Below are positions 26,564-37,759 of a stretch of 64,000 bases of DNA, in pieces. This DNA comes from Sphaerisporangium melleum (GTDB lineage Bacteria > Actinomycetota > Actinomycetes > Streptosporangiales > Streptosporangiaceae): the NCBI RefSeq assembly GCF_014646695.1, contig NZ_BMNT01000014.1, positions 1-64,000 of the forward strand, read 5' to 3'. The notes under the pieces were generated by a model, which was not told the DNA's origin, searched no databases, and saw only the letters and a program-made list of their open reading frames with translations. Numbering within the stretch: position 1 is the stretch's first letter; every line of letters begins with the position of its first letter. The position numbers and the translations under genes are program-made.

Positions 26564-26594
26564 GCACTTTGACGTTGGCCGGAGGTTTGTCATT

Positions 26595-27578
26595 TTGGAC
26601 GTTTCCGTGTGGGCGTGGCTGGCCGTCATCGGCGGCCTGCTGGTCGTGCTGGCGTTCGACCTGTGGATCGTCGACAGAGGCGAACCGCGTGAGTTCTCGA
26701 TGCGGCAGGCCGGTTTCTGGGTCGGTTTCTACGTCACGCTCGCCGTCCTTTTCGGCATCGGCATGTTCGCGGTCGCGGGAGCCGACCAGGCCGGGCAGTT
26801 CTTCGCCGGCTATCTCACCGAGTACAGCCTGAGCGTCGACAACCTCTTCGTCTTCTACATCATCATGGGCCGCTTCGCCGTGCCCCGCATCTACCAGCAC
26901 AAGGTGCTGCTGGTCGGCATACTGATGGCCCTGGTGATGCGCGGGGCGTTCATCTTGGTCGGCGCCGCCGCCCTCGAGCGGTTCGGCTGGCTGTTCTACG
27001 TGTTCGGGGCCTTCCTGCTGTACACCGCGGTGAACCTGCTGCGCGGCCACGACGAGGAGGAGTTCAAGGAGAACCTCCTGCTGCGCTGGGTGCGCCGCAT
27101 CTTCCCCACCACGGACGGCTTCGTCGGCTCCAAGGTCACCGCCCGGATCGACGGCCGCCGCATGGTGACCCCCATGCTGATCGTGATGGTCGCAATCGGC
27201 ACCACCGACCTGTTGTTCGCGCTCGACTCCATCCCGGCGATCTTCGGTCTCACCCAGGACGCCTTCATCGTCTTCACCGCCAACGCCTTCGCCCTGATGG
27301 GCCTGCGCCAGCTCTACTTCCTGCTCGGCGGCCTGCTGCAGCGGCTGGTGTACATCAGCTACGGCCTGTCGTTCATCCTGGCCTTCATCGGGGTCAAGCT
27401 CATCTTGGACGCCCTGCACGGCAGCGGGGTCTCCTGGGCGCCCGAGGTGCCGATCTGGGTCTCACTCTCGGTCATCGGCGTCACGATGACGGTCACCACC
27501 GTGGCCAGCCTGATCAAGGCCAGGCGCGACCGGCGGTCGGGCGGCACCACGGCCCCGGCGAAGGTGTCCCAGGGGTAG
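26595..27578 (+). CDS. TerC-family integral membrane protein (probable Mn2+ exporter)
   Basis: A 327-residue protein with eight or nine membrane helices. TerC signatures are EYSLSVDNLFVFYIIMGRF with its membrane Asp, ALERFGWLFYVFGAFLLYTA, and DLLFALDSIPAIFGLTQDAF. Relatives such as Alx export manganese, and in other bacteria TerC members metalate secreted enzymes. The upstream Mn2+ riboswitch strongly supports metal export. TTG start nine bases after GGAGG, the element sequestered by the riboswitch helix. About 120 bases separate it from psd. Confidence 0.92.
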   Translation: MDVSVWAWLAVIGGLLVVLAFDLWIVDRGEPREFSMRQAGFWVGFYVTLAVLFGIGMFAVAGADQAGQFFAGYLTEYSLSVDNLFVFYIIMGRFAVPRIYQHKVLLVGILMALVMRGAFILVGAAALERFGWLFYVFGAFLLYTAVNLLRGHDEEEFKENLLLRWVRRIFPTTDGFVGSKVTARIDGRRMVTPMLIVMVAIGTTDLLFALDSIPAIFGLTQDAFIVFTANAFALMGLRQLYFLLGGLLQRLVYISYGLSFILAFIGVKLILDALHGSGVSWAPEVPIWVSLSVIGVTMTVTTVASLIKARRDRRSGGTTAPAKVSQG

Positions 27579-27699
27579 CGAAATGGTGCATGAGCCGATT
27601 TGCTTGTCCAGTATTGCTATGCAACGCCGACGGGATGGGTAACATTCGGCGACAAGTCACGAACCGGTCTCTACCCGCAAACATCACATAAGGTTCCCT

Positions 27700-28347
27700 G
27701 TGTCCAACGATTCGCCAAGCCACGGCCGCCGCCGCGTGCGGCTGGCACGTGGCGTCTCTCCGTGGCTGGTCCCGACCGCCGCCGCGGCCGCCGTCTCGGC
27801 GGTGCTGGCCCGGCGGTCGCGCCCATGGTTGCTCGCGGCGGCTCCGCTGACGGCTCTCACCGGCGCCATGGTGTGGTTCTTCCGCGACCCCGAGCGCGAG
27901 CCGGGCGACGGGCTGGTGCTGAGCCCCGCCGACGGCGTGGTGCAGAGCATCGACCCCCAGCCGGACGGGCGCACCCGCGTCGCGATCTTCATGAGCCCGC
28001 TCAACGTCCACGTGAACCGCGCGCCGGCCGAGGGAACGGTGACCTCGATGCGTCACGTCCCGGGCGGCTTCCGGCCGGCGTTCGACAAGGACAGCGACCA
28101 GAACGAGCGGGTCGTCTGGCACCTCGCCACGCCGATCGGCGACCTGGAGCTCGTGCAGATCGCCGGCGCCGTGGCGCGACGCATCGTGCCGTACCTCGGC
28201 GTGGGCGCCAAGGTCGCGCAAGGGCAGCGCATCGGGCTGATCCGCTTCGGCTCGCGCGTGGACATCTACCTTCCCGAAGGGATCGCCCCGGCGGTGAGCG
28301 TGGGGCAGCGTACGACGGCAGGGGTGACTCGCATTGACCGCGGCTGA
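27700..28347 (+). CDS. psd: Phosphatidylserine decarboxylase
   Basis: A 215-residue short-form proenzyme. Membrane-associated N-terminus (residues 20-55), then WFFRDPEREP, SPADGVVQSI, FMSPLNVHVNRAP and the self-cleavage motif RFGSRVD, whose Ser becomes the pyruvoyl group that decarboxylates phosphatidylserine to phosphatidylethanolamine. GTG start with AAGG upstream. The C-terminus overlaps pssA by 14 bases, so the last two steps of PE synthesis are made together. The 121-base gap before it contains an imperfect CGCCGA/TCGGCG hairpin of unknown role. Confidence 0.93.
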   Translation: MSNDSPSHGRRRVRLARGVSPWLVPTAAAAAVSAVLARRSRPWLLAAAPLTALTGAMVWFFRDPEREPGDGLVLSPADGVVQSIDPQPDGRTRVAIFMSPLNVHVNRAPAEGTVTSMRHVPGGFRPAFDKDSDQNERVVWHLATPIGDLELVQIAGAVARRIVPYLGVGAKVAQGQRIGLIRFGSRVDIYLPEGIAPAVSVGQRTTAGVTRIDRG

Positions 28348-29173
28348 GGCAGACTGGTCCATGGAGGGCGAGGAGGAGGACGAAGAGCCCCGAGGGCCGG
28401 TCGGCAAGGCGTTCCGGCTGTCGGCGGCCGACTCGCTGTCCATCGGCAACGCGGTGTGCGGGTTCCTCGCGGTGTGCGTCCTCGCCTGGTCGGCGATCAC
28501 GCAGTTGCAGGTCAACCGGGAGTTCGAGTCCGACCCCCGCTACTTCGCGACCGCGGTGGTGCTGCTGCTGATCGGCGCCACCTGCGACCTGTTCGACGGC
28601 CTGGTCGCCCGCAGGTTCCGCGCCTCGGCCATGGGCGCCGAGCTGGACAACCTCGCCGACGTGATCAGCTTCGGTTTCGCCCCGGCGTTCATGGTGGTGG
28701 CCTGGGCGGGCTTTTCGCACAAGCTGCCGCTTTGGATCGTTCTGGCGGCCGCCGTCTCGGTGCTGGTCGCCGGCGTCGTGCGCCTGGCGCGGTTCGCGTG
28801 CGTGAAGACCAAGAGCGGCGACTTCATGGGCCTGCCGATTCCGATGGGCGCCATGACCGTCGTGTCGATCGTGCTGCTGTTCCAGCCGTCCTACCTCACC
28901 CTGCTCGGCATCTTCGCCGTGGCCTGGCTCATGGTCAGCCGCATCGAGTACCCCAAGCCCAAGGGCAACCTCGCGGCCGTCGTGCTCGGCTGGATCATGA
29001 TCAATGTGGCCTGCCTGGTGGTGTGGGCCGCCGACCTGTCCGGCGGCGACCTGCTGATCCAGATCGGCGCCTGCATGCAGATCGCCCTGGTGTCGGCGAT
29101 CCCGCTGCGTGTGCTGATGTTCAAGCGCGAGCAGCGCAAGGAGCGCAAGGAGACCGAGGCGGCGATCCGCTAG
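28334..29173 (+). CDS. pssA: CDP-diacylglycerol--serine O-phosphatidyltransferase
   Basis: A 279-residue integral membrane CDP-alcohol phosphatidyltransferase. The catalytic signature is complete: FDGLVARRFRASAMGAELD followed by NLAD. About six to eight helices follow an acidic N-terminal 30 residues. It makes phosphatidylserine, the substrate of Psd. Start TTG 28334 lies after GGGGTG and overlaps psd; ATG 28361 is a possible shorter start. Confidence 0.93.
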   Translation: MTAAEADWSMEGEEEDEEPRGPVGKAFRLSAADSLSIGNAVCGFLAVCVLAWSAITQLQVNREFESDPRYFATAVVLLLIGATCDLFDGLVARRFRASAMGAELDNLADVISFGFAPAFMVVAWAGFSHKLPLWIVLAAAVSVLVAGVVRLARFACVKTKSGDFMGLPIPMGAMTVVSIVLLFQPSYLTLLGIFAVAWLMVSRIEYPKPKGNLAAVVLGWIMINVACLVVWAADLSGGDLLIQIGACMQIALVSAIPLRVLMFKREQRKERKETEAAIR

Positions 29174-29181
29174 CCACGCCC

Positions 29182-29220
29182 GGACGGCCCGGCCTCTCCT
29201 CGCGGGAGGCCGGGCCGTCC
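29182..29220. terminator. Strong bidirectional terminator after pssA
   Basis: GGACGGCCCGGCCTC pairs perfectly with GAGGCCGGGCCGTCC (15 bp) around a 9-base loop, between the convergent pssA and MBL-hydrolase genes. TGTCGTTCCC follows on the plus side. Confidence 0.8.
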
Positions 29221-29264
29221 TGTCGTTCCCGGACCGGGCCGGTGCGCCCAGGCGGTCGCAGGCT

Positions 29265-29909
29265 CTACCAGCCGCGGGCGCGCCACTCGGGCAGCGACGG
29301 GCGCTCGGCGCCGAGCGTGGTGTCCTTGCCGTGGCCCGGGTACACCCACGTCTCGTCGGGCAGCCGGTCGAAGATCCGCTCCACCACGTCGCCGTAGAGC
29401 CGGTCGAACCGGGCGGGGTCGCGCTCGGTGTTGCCCACCCCGCCGGGGAACAGCGAGTCGCCGGTGAACAGGTGGGCGTTCTGGAACAGCAGCGCGATCG
29501 AGCCCGGCGTGTGGCCGCGCAGGTGGATCACGTCGAGGGTGACCACACCGACGGTGACCTTGTCGCCGTGCTCGACCGGACGGGTGACCGGCACCGGCAG
29601 GTGCGGGGCGTCGAGCGGGTGGGCGACGGTCTCGGCGCCGGTCGCCTTGACCACCTCGGCCAGGGCAGTCCAGTGGTCCCGGTGGCGGTGGGTGGTCACG
29701 ACCTGGCTGATCGGCAGGTCGCCGATGAGCTCCAGCAGCCGGTCGGGCTCGGCGGCGGCGTCGATCAGCAGCCCGTCGCCGGTCTCCCGGCAGCGCAGGA
29801 GATAGGCGTTGTTGCCGAAGCCGCCGACCTCCAGCTTGCTGATCGTCAGGTCGGGCAACTCGCGTACATCGGCGGGGCCGCCGGCGGTCACATCACCGGT
29901 ATAGGTCAT
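29265..29909 (-). CDS. MBL-fold hydrolase, glyoxalase II-like
   Basis: A 214-residue metallo-beta-lactamase-fold protein. Metal ligands lie in THRHRDHW (about residues 74-81), HLRGHTPGSIAL and TGDSLFPGGVGN, and the C-terminal VYPGHGKDTTLG matches glyoxalase II-type thioesterases. Its start codon overlaps the stop of the mycothiol-type isomerase gene (ATGA), so the two are coupled. In actinomycetes, thiol-ester hydrolases of this kind may act on mycothiol conjugates; that is suggested by the neighbour only. Confidence 0.88.
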   Translation of the reverse strand: MTYTGDVTAGGPADVRELPDLTISKLEVGGFGNNAYLLRCRETGDGLLIDAAAEPDRLLELIGDLPISQVVTTHRHRDHWTALAEVVKATGAETVAHPLDAPHLPVPVTRPVEHGDKVTVGVVTLDVIHLRGHTPGSIALLFQNAHLFTGDSLFPGGVGNTERDPARFDRLYGDVVERIFDRLPDETWVYPGHGKDTTLGAERPSLPEWRARGW

Positions 29910-30715
29910 GGGTACTCCTCAGGTGGCGTCGCCGGCAGGCCGGGCGGCGGCGTCATCGCCCACCGCGGCGCCGCCGGGGGCTTCCCCGCCAGCCTAAGCC
30001 TCGCCACCCCGTCCCGATCATCCTCCTCGCGTACGCCCACCGGCATCCGCGGATCGCCGGGGCCGAGGCGGCCGGTGACCCAGGCCAGCACGGCGGCGGG
30101 CGGCCCTTCCACGGCCGGTCCTTCGCCGAGGCCCGTCCAGGACCGCTCGTCCGCATGAACCGCCCTCACCTGGCTCTCGCCGCGCGGCCAGAGCGCCATC
30201 ACCTCGTGCAACTCGCGCCACACGAAGGGCTCGGGCCAGTCGGCCCAGGTGTAGCCCGCGCCGAGGTCCACGTGGTGGAACTCCACCTCCCTGATCCTGC
30301 GCACCAGGATGTACCAGGCGGGGTGCTCGGAGTCGCTCATGGTGCCCACCGTCGCGGCCCAGGCGTGGCCGGGCAGGCCGTCGATGGCGGCCTCGAGCCG
30401 GGCCGCGCTTTCGGCGATGTCGGTGTGCTGCTCCTTCGCGGGCCGCGCGGCTCCTTCGGCTATCCCCGTCTCTCTGGCCTCCTGCGTTGGGTACTGTGGT
30501 GTGTACAGACCTGTCCCGGCCCACGTCACGAGGTTGACGTGGCTGTCGGCGTTGCGGGCGACGTGGGCCAGCACGTGGCCGCGCGTCCAGCCCGGAAGCA
30601 GGGAGGGGGCCGTGACGTCCGGGTCGGTCAACGCGGCCGTGGTCGCGAGCAACCGGTCCGTGGCCGCGGCGAGTTCGGCGCGGAGGGCTTTCAGAACCGT
30701 CATGCGAACCATCAT
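29906..30715 (-). CDS. Maleylpyruvate isomerase/DinB-like mycothiol-dependent family protein
   Basis: A 269-residue protein with an N-terminal four-helix DinB-like domain: ATDRLLATTAAL, LPGWTRGHVLAHVARNADSH and the REVEFHHVDLGAGYTWADWP block. Metal-binding His positions (HVARN, EFHHVD) match the mycothiol-dependent maleylpyruvate isomerase family, plus a C-terminal domain with TGRLGPGDPRMP-like residues. The family joins mycothiol to metabolites or electrophiles; the substrate here is unknown. Start ATG 30715, or MTVLK four codons in. First gene of a two-gene unit, divergent from uvrA. Confidence 0.85.
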   Translation of the reverse strand: MMVRMTVLKALRAELAAATDRLLATTAALTDPDVTAPSLLPGWTRGHVLAHVARNADSHVNLVTWAGTGLYTPQYPTQEARETGIAEGAARPAKEQHTDIAESAARLEAAIDGLPGHAWAATVGTMSDSEHPAWYILVRRIREVEFHHVDLGAGYTWADWPEPFVWRELHEVMALWPRGESQVRAVHADERSWTGLGEGPAVEGPPAAVLAWVTGRLGPGDPRMPVGVREEDDRDGVARLRLAGKPPAAPRWAMTPPPGLPATPPEEYP

Positions 30716-30800
30716 TTCCCCATCGGTCCGTTCCCACGCGACCGTCCGCGGGCACGGGGCCCCCGGCTCGCCGCGCCTGCTCCGCCGGAGGGCGGGAAAA

Positions 30801-30823
30801 CTGTCGGACCCCGTCGTTACAGT
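30801..30823 (+). promoter_or_regulatory. uvrA promoter, RecA-independent DNA-damage (PafBC-type) motif
   Basis: CTGTCGGAC (30801-30809), an 8-base spacer, then TACAGT (30818-30823). This matches the mycobacterial RecA-NDp architecture TTGTCRGTG-N8-TANNNT, with 6 of 9 upstream positions, exact spacing and a fitting -10. Transcription would start near 30830, about 60 bases before the uvrA start. PafBC dependence is inferred from motif similarity. Confidence 0.6.
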
Positions 30824-30892
30824 GGCGGCGACTAGTCAGAGGTGGCCGTCTGCGGCCGCCGTGGATCGCAACCCCAACATGAGAGATCTGCT

Positions 30893-33733
<2,841 letters not shown>

Positions 33734-33742
33734 CCCGCCCGC

Positions 33743-33770
33743 GGCGCTCCGGCCACCGGGCCGGAGCGCC
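33743..33770 (+). terminator. uvrA terminator
   Basis: GGCGCTCCGGCC pairs perfectly with GGCCGGAGCGCC around a 4-base loop, 10 bases after the uvrA stop, followed by GTCTTCTC. The rest of the 287-base gap up to the Rieske gene shows only a weak possible promoter (TTGGGC 33910-33915, CATACT 33931-33936). Confidence 0.8.
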
Positions 33771-34020
33771 GTCTTCTCGATGCCCCGCCGGAGGGGGCCG
33801 GAACGTCTCCGGGAGACCGGCCGCCCGGGATACAGTGCGCGTCTTCGAGAGCGATGCCCGAATGTGGCAGGGTCTCTCAGGGGCCGCCGGCTGCGGCGGA
33901 AGACTGATCTTGGGCTTACGGGTAATTGTGCATACTGCCGAAGTCACAGGTGCCTCATGCTGAACTGGTGCGGGGCGTGGGCCGTAGCACGTGATGACGC
34001 AATCTGAGGAAGGCTGACAT

Positions 34021-34485
34021 ATGAGCGAGATGGACACGACACGGCGTGCGGTGATGCTCGGGGCCGGCGGTGCGGGTCTGGCGGTCGCGCTGACCGCCTG
34101 CGGCGGATACGGGACGTCGGCGACCACCTCCGGGGGCGACTCCGCGGGCGAGCCGGCGGCCTCCTCGGACCCGGGAGGGAAGGACGCCGGCTCCGGCGCG
34201 GGCGGCCTGGCCAAGACGAGCGACATCCCCACCGGCGGCGGCAAGATCTTCAAGGACGAGAAGATCGTCATCACCCAGCCGAGCGACGGTCAGTTCAAGG
34301 CGTTCAGCGCCCTGTGCACCCACCAGGGGTGCCCGGTCGGCTCCGTCTCCGGCGGGACGATCAACTGCCCGTGCCACGGGAGCAAGTTCAAGATCTCCGA
34401 TGGCTCGGTGGTCGACGGCCCGGCGAGCCGGCCGCTGGAGGAGAAGCAGATCAAGGTCGACGGCGACTCGATCAGCCTGGCCTGA
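34021..34485 (+). CDS. Tat-exported Rieske [2Fe-2S] lipoprotein
   Basis: A 154-residue protein. The N-terminus has a Tat-type motif (TTRRAVML), a hydrophobic core and the lipobox LTAC with the acylated Cys near residue 29. A Gly/Ser-rich linker follows, then the Rieske centre: CTHQGC (Cys and His ligands) and CPCHGSKF about 17 residues later. It would sit on the outer membrane face and carry electrons; this solitary form is common in actinomycetes and its partner is unknown. No oxygenase or cytochrome gene is nearby. It is not the cytochrome bc1 Rieske subunit, which is longer with membrane helices. Confidence 0.92.
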   Translation: MSEMDTTRRAVMLGAGGAGLAVALTACGGYGTSATTSGGDSAGEPAASSDPGGKDAGSGAGGLAKTSDIPTGGGKIFKDEKIVITQPSDGQFKAFSALCTHQGCPVGSVSGGTINCPCHGSKFKISDGSVVDGPASRPLEEKQIKVDGDSISLA

Positions 34486-34877
34486 CCGCCGGGCGTCCGT
34501 CGCGGGCGGGTGGGGCGGAGGAGACCGGAACCCTCCGCCCCCGGCCCACGCCGGTACACGGCCGGCGCACCGCGCCGCGACCTGCCGGGCCCGCGCCGGT
34601 GTGCCGGAGCTCTTCCGGGACCAGGCCGGGAGGCTCCGGCTCCCCGCGGAGCGCGTCGGCGAGAACGACGCACGCGCGGACGATCGCGACGGCCCGGCCG
34701 TCGGTTCACCGGCCGCTCGTCTCGCATGATCCGGCCCCTCCGTGCCACGGCTGCGGACATCGTGCGCCGTGCCGCGGATCGCCCGGCTCGCGCCGTCGCC
34801 GCGGCCGGCTTCGCGGGGGCGATGATCTACGGGGCGGGGGGTGGGGGTCCCCTGCGGCGGGTGCCGAAAGCCCTGTT
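34486..34877. other. Intergenic region between Rieske and uvrC genes
   Basis: About 390 bases without a credible gene. Open frames across it in two phases show no domain and are high-GC artefacts. Several short GC-rich inverted repeats are present but none looks like a clear terminator. The uvrC promoter begins at its right edge. Confidence 0.5.
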
Positions 34878-34900
34878 CTGTCGGCGGAGGCGGATAGGCT
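34878..34900 (+). promoter_or_regulatory. uvrC promoter, RecA-independent DNA-damage (PafBC-type) motif, leaderless start
   Basis: CTGTCGGCG (34878-34886), exactly 8 bases, then TAGGCT (34895-34900). Seven of nine upstream positions match TTGTCRGTG and the -10 fits TANNNT. Start of transcription about seven bases later would be at the GTG initiation codon (34908), implying a leaderless mRNA; no Shine-Dalgarno precedes that GTG. Confidence 0.65.
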
Positions 34901-34907
34901 TTCTGTT

Positions 34908-36824
34908 GTGGCGAGATCCGCAAGCAGCCCCCTGAGTTTCCGTCCCGAGCCGGGGTCGATCCCTGAGTCCCCCGGTGTCTACCGCTTCCGGGACGAGCAT
35001 GGCCGGGTCATCTACGTGGGCAAGGCCAAGAGTCTGCGCCAGCGGCTCAACTCCTACTTCGCCGACTTCGCCGGGCTCCACCCGCGCACCCAGACCATGC
35101 TCACCACCGCCGCGCGCGTCGACTGGACCGTCGTCGGCACCGAGGTCGAGGCCCTCCAGCTCGAATACTCCTGGATCAAGGAGTTCGACCCGCGCTTCAA
35201 CGTCAAATACCGCGACGACAAGTCCTATCCCTACCTCGCCGTGACCATGGGGGACGACTTCCCCCGGGTGCAGGTCATGCGCGGCGCCAAGCGCAAGGGA
35301 ACCCGCTACTTCGGGCCCTACTCCCACGCCTGGGCCATCAGGGAGACCGTCGACCTGCTGCTGCGCGTCTTCCCGGTGCGCACCTGCTCGGCCGGTGTGT
35401 TCAAGCGGGCCGGGCAGATCGGCCGGCCCTGCCTGCTCGGCTACATCGACAAGTGCTCGGCCCCGTGCGTCGGCAAGGTGACCCCCGAGCAGCACCGCGA
35501 GCTCGCCGAGGACTTCTGCGACTTCATGGCGGGCAACACCGGCCGGTTCATCAAACGGCTGGAGCGGGCCATGCGCGAGGCCGCCGCCACCGAGGAGTAC
35601 GAAAGGGCGGCCCGGCTCCGCGACGACATCCAGGCACTGCAGCGGGCGCTGGAGAAGCAGGCCGTGGTGCTCGGCGAGGGCACCGACGCCGACGTGGTCG
35701 CCCTCTCGCAGGACGCTCTGGAAGCCGCGGTCCAGGTCTTCTACGTGCGCGGCGGCCGCATCCGCGGCCAGCGGGGCTGGGTGGTCGACAAGGTGGAGGA
35801 GGCCTCGTCCGCCGAGCTGGTCGAGCACTTCCTGCTCCAGATGTACGGCGAGGCCGCCCCCGAGGCCGTGCCGCGCGAGGTGCTGGTGCCCGTCCTGCCG
35901 CCGGAGGCGGACGCCGTCGCCGAGTTGCTCACCGAGCAGCGCGGCGCCCGGGTCGAGGTGCGCGTGCCCCAGCGCGGCGACAAGAAGGCCCTGCTGGAGA
36001 CCGTCGAGCGCAACGCCAAGGAGTCGCTGGCCCAGCACAAGCTGCGCAGGGCGAGTGACCTGACCACCCGCAGCCGCGCCCTGCAGGAGATCGCCGACGC
36101 GCTCGACCTCGACCAGGCCCCGCTGCGCATCGAGTGCTACGACGTCTCCCACCTGCAGGGCGACGACGTCGTGGCGTCGATGGTGGTCTTCGAGGACGGT
36201 CTGGCCCGCAAGAGCGAGTACCGCCGGTTCGCGATCCGCGGCACCGCGGGCCAGGGCGACGTCGCCTCCATCTACGAGGTGATCCAGCGCCGGTTCAAAC
36301 GCCACCTGGAGGAACGCGCGCAGACCGGCGAGCTGGACCCCGAGCCGATCGATCCCGAGACCGGCAGGCCGCGCAGGTTCGCCTACCCGCCCAACCTCGT
36401 GGTCGTCGACGGCGGCCCGGCACAGGTGGCCGCCGCCCAGCGCGCCCTGGATGAGCTCGGTGTGGACGACGTGGCGGTGAGCGGCCTGGCCAAGCGGCTG
36501 GAGGAGGTCTGGCTGCCCGGCGACGACCAGCCGGTCATCCTGCCCAGAAGCAGCGAGGGCCTTTATCTTCTGCAGAGGGTGCGTGATGAGGCGCACCGTT
36601 TCGCCATCACCTACCATCGTTCGAAACGTTCGAAGTCTGTCAAAGAAAGCGTTCTGGACGAGATCCGAGGGCTCGGTTCGGCACGGAAGCAGGCTTTGCT
36701 GAAACGCTTCGGGTCCGTCAAGCGGTTGCGGGGGGCGACGGTCGACGAGATCCGCGAGGTTCCGGGCATCGGGCTGTCGACCGCCGAGGCGATCGTTGCG
36801 GCACTGAAGGGGGAGGGCACATGA
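34908..36824 (+). CDS. uvrC: Excinuclease ABC subunit C
   Basis: A 638-residue dual-incision nuclease. Domains: GIY-YIG ([20 protein letters not shown], residues about 19-38), Cys-rich segment ([13 protein letters not shown]), UVR domain ([20 protein letters not shown]), RNase H-like domain ([20 protein letters not shown]) and C-terminal helix-hairpin-helix ([20 protein letters not shown]). GTG 34908 gives the family length. The reading frame is open further upstream but those residues are not UvrC-like. It overlaps rapZ by four bases (ATGA). Confidence 0.97.
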   Translation: MARSASSPLSFRPEPGSIPESPGVYRFRDEHGRVIYVGKAKSLRQRLNSYFADFAGLHPRTQTMLTTAARVDWTVVGTEVEALQLEYSWIKEFDPRFNVKYRDDKSYPYLAVTMGDDFPRVQVMRGAKRKGTRYFGPYSHAWAIRETVDLLLRVFPVRTCSAGVFKRAGQIGRPCLLGYIDKCSAPCVGKVTPEQHRELAEDFCDFMAGNTGRFIKRLERAMREAAATEEYERAARLRDDIQALQRALEKQAVVLGEGTDADVVALSQDALEAAVQVFYVRGGRIRGQRGWVVDKVEEASSAELVEHFLLQMYGEAAPEAVPREVLVPVLPPEADAVAELLTEQRGARVEVRVPQRGDKKALLETVERNAKESLAQHKLRRASDLTTRSRALQEIADALDLDQAPLRIECYDVSHLQGDDVVASMVVFEDGLARKSEYRRFAIRGTAGQGDVASIYEVIQRRFKRHLEERAQTGELDPEPIDPETGRPRRFAYPPNLVVVDGGPAQVAAAQRALDELGVDDVAVSGLAKRLEEVWLPGDDQPVILPRSSEGLYLLQRVRDEAHRFAITYHRSKRSKSVKESVLDEIRGLGSARKQALLKRFGSVKRLRGATVDEIREVPGIGLSTAEAIVAALKGEGT

Positions 36825-37759
36825 GCGAGCAGACCGGCGGCACCGGGCGCGACCCTTCGCGGCCGCCGCCCGCCGAGCGGGGACGAAGGGGCGTGGTGGG
36901 CGACACCGCCTTCGTCATCGTCACCGGCATGTCCGGCGCGGGGCGCAGCACGGCGGCCAAGGCCCTGGAGGATCTCGGCTGGTTCGTGATCGACAACCTG
37001 CCTCCCGGCATGCTGTTCGCCATGGCCGAGGAGGCCGGGCGGGTCAAGCTGCCGACCGACAAGGTCGCCGCCGTCGTGGACGTGCGCAGTCTCGCGTTCA
37101 CCACCGACCTCAACAGCGCCATCGAGGAGCTCGAGGCACGCGGCGTCGGGGTGCGCGTGGTGTTCCTGGAGGCCAGTGACGAAGAGCTCGTGCGCCGCTT
37201 CGAGAACGTCCGCCGCCCGCACCCGCTGCAGGGCGAGGGACGGCTGGTCGACGGCATCGCCCGCGAGCGAGGCATCCTGCGCGAGGTGCGCGCCAATGCC
37301 GACCTGGTCATCGACACCTCATCGCACAACGTGCACGAGCTGCGCGGCAAGATCGTCTCGTTCTTCGGCGGCGACCACCGTCCCGGCCTGCGGGTCAACA
37401 TCGTGTCCTTCGGCTTCAAGTACGGTCTGCCGGTGGACGCCGACCTGGTGGTCGACTGCAGGTTCCTGCCCAACCCCCACTGGGTGCCCGAGCTGCGCCC
37501 GATGACCGGGCTGGAGACCCCGGTGCGCGAGTACGTCCTCAGCCAGCCGGGCGCCAAGGAGTTCCTGGACGGCTACGAGGAGGTCCTCGGCGTGGTCGCG
37601 GCCGGGTACGTCCGCGAGGGCAAGGGCTACGCCACCCTGGCGGTCGGCTGCACCGGCGGCCGGCACCGCAGCGTCGCGATGGCCGAGCAGATCGGCGCCC
37701 GCCTGCGCGAGCGCGACATGGAGGTCCAGGTCAGCCACCGGGATGTGGGCCGCGAGTGA
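36821..37759 (+). CDS. rapZ: RapZ-family nucleotide-binding protein
   Basis: A 312-residue P-loop protein. Walker A reads [19 protein letters not shown], with Arg where other bacteria have Lys, a variation usual in actinobacterial members. [18 protein letters not shown] and the C-terminal [20 protein letters not shown] signature follow. In E. coli RapZ is an adaptor controlling GlmS mRNA turnover; in Gram-positives the YvcJ counterpart has a less clear role. The N-terminal 25 residues are a variable tail. Overlaps with uvrC (ATGA) and yvcK (GTGA) show tight coupling. Confidence 0.95.
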   Translation: MSEQTGGTGRDPSRPPPAERGRRGVVGDTAFVIVTGMSGAGRSTAAKALEDLGWFVIDNLPPGMLFAMAEEAGRVKLPTDKVAAVVDVRSLAFTTDLNSAIEELEARGVGVRVVFLEASDEELVRRFENVRRPHPLQGEGRLVDGIARERGILREVRANADLVIDTSSHNVHELRGKIVSFFGGDHRPGLRVNIVSFGFKYGLPVDADLVVDCRFLPNPHWVPELRPMTGLETPVREYVLSQPGAKEFLDGYEEVLGVVAAGYVREGKGYATLAVGCTGGRHRSVAMAEQIGARLRERDMEVQVSHRDVGRE

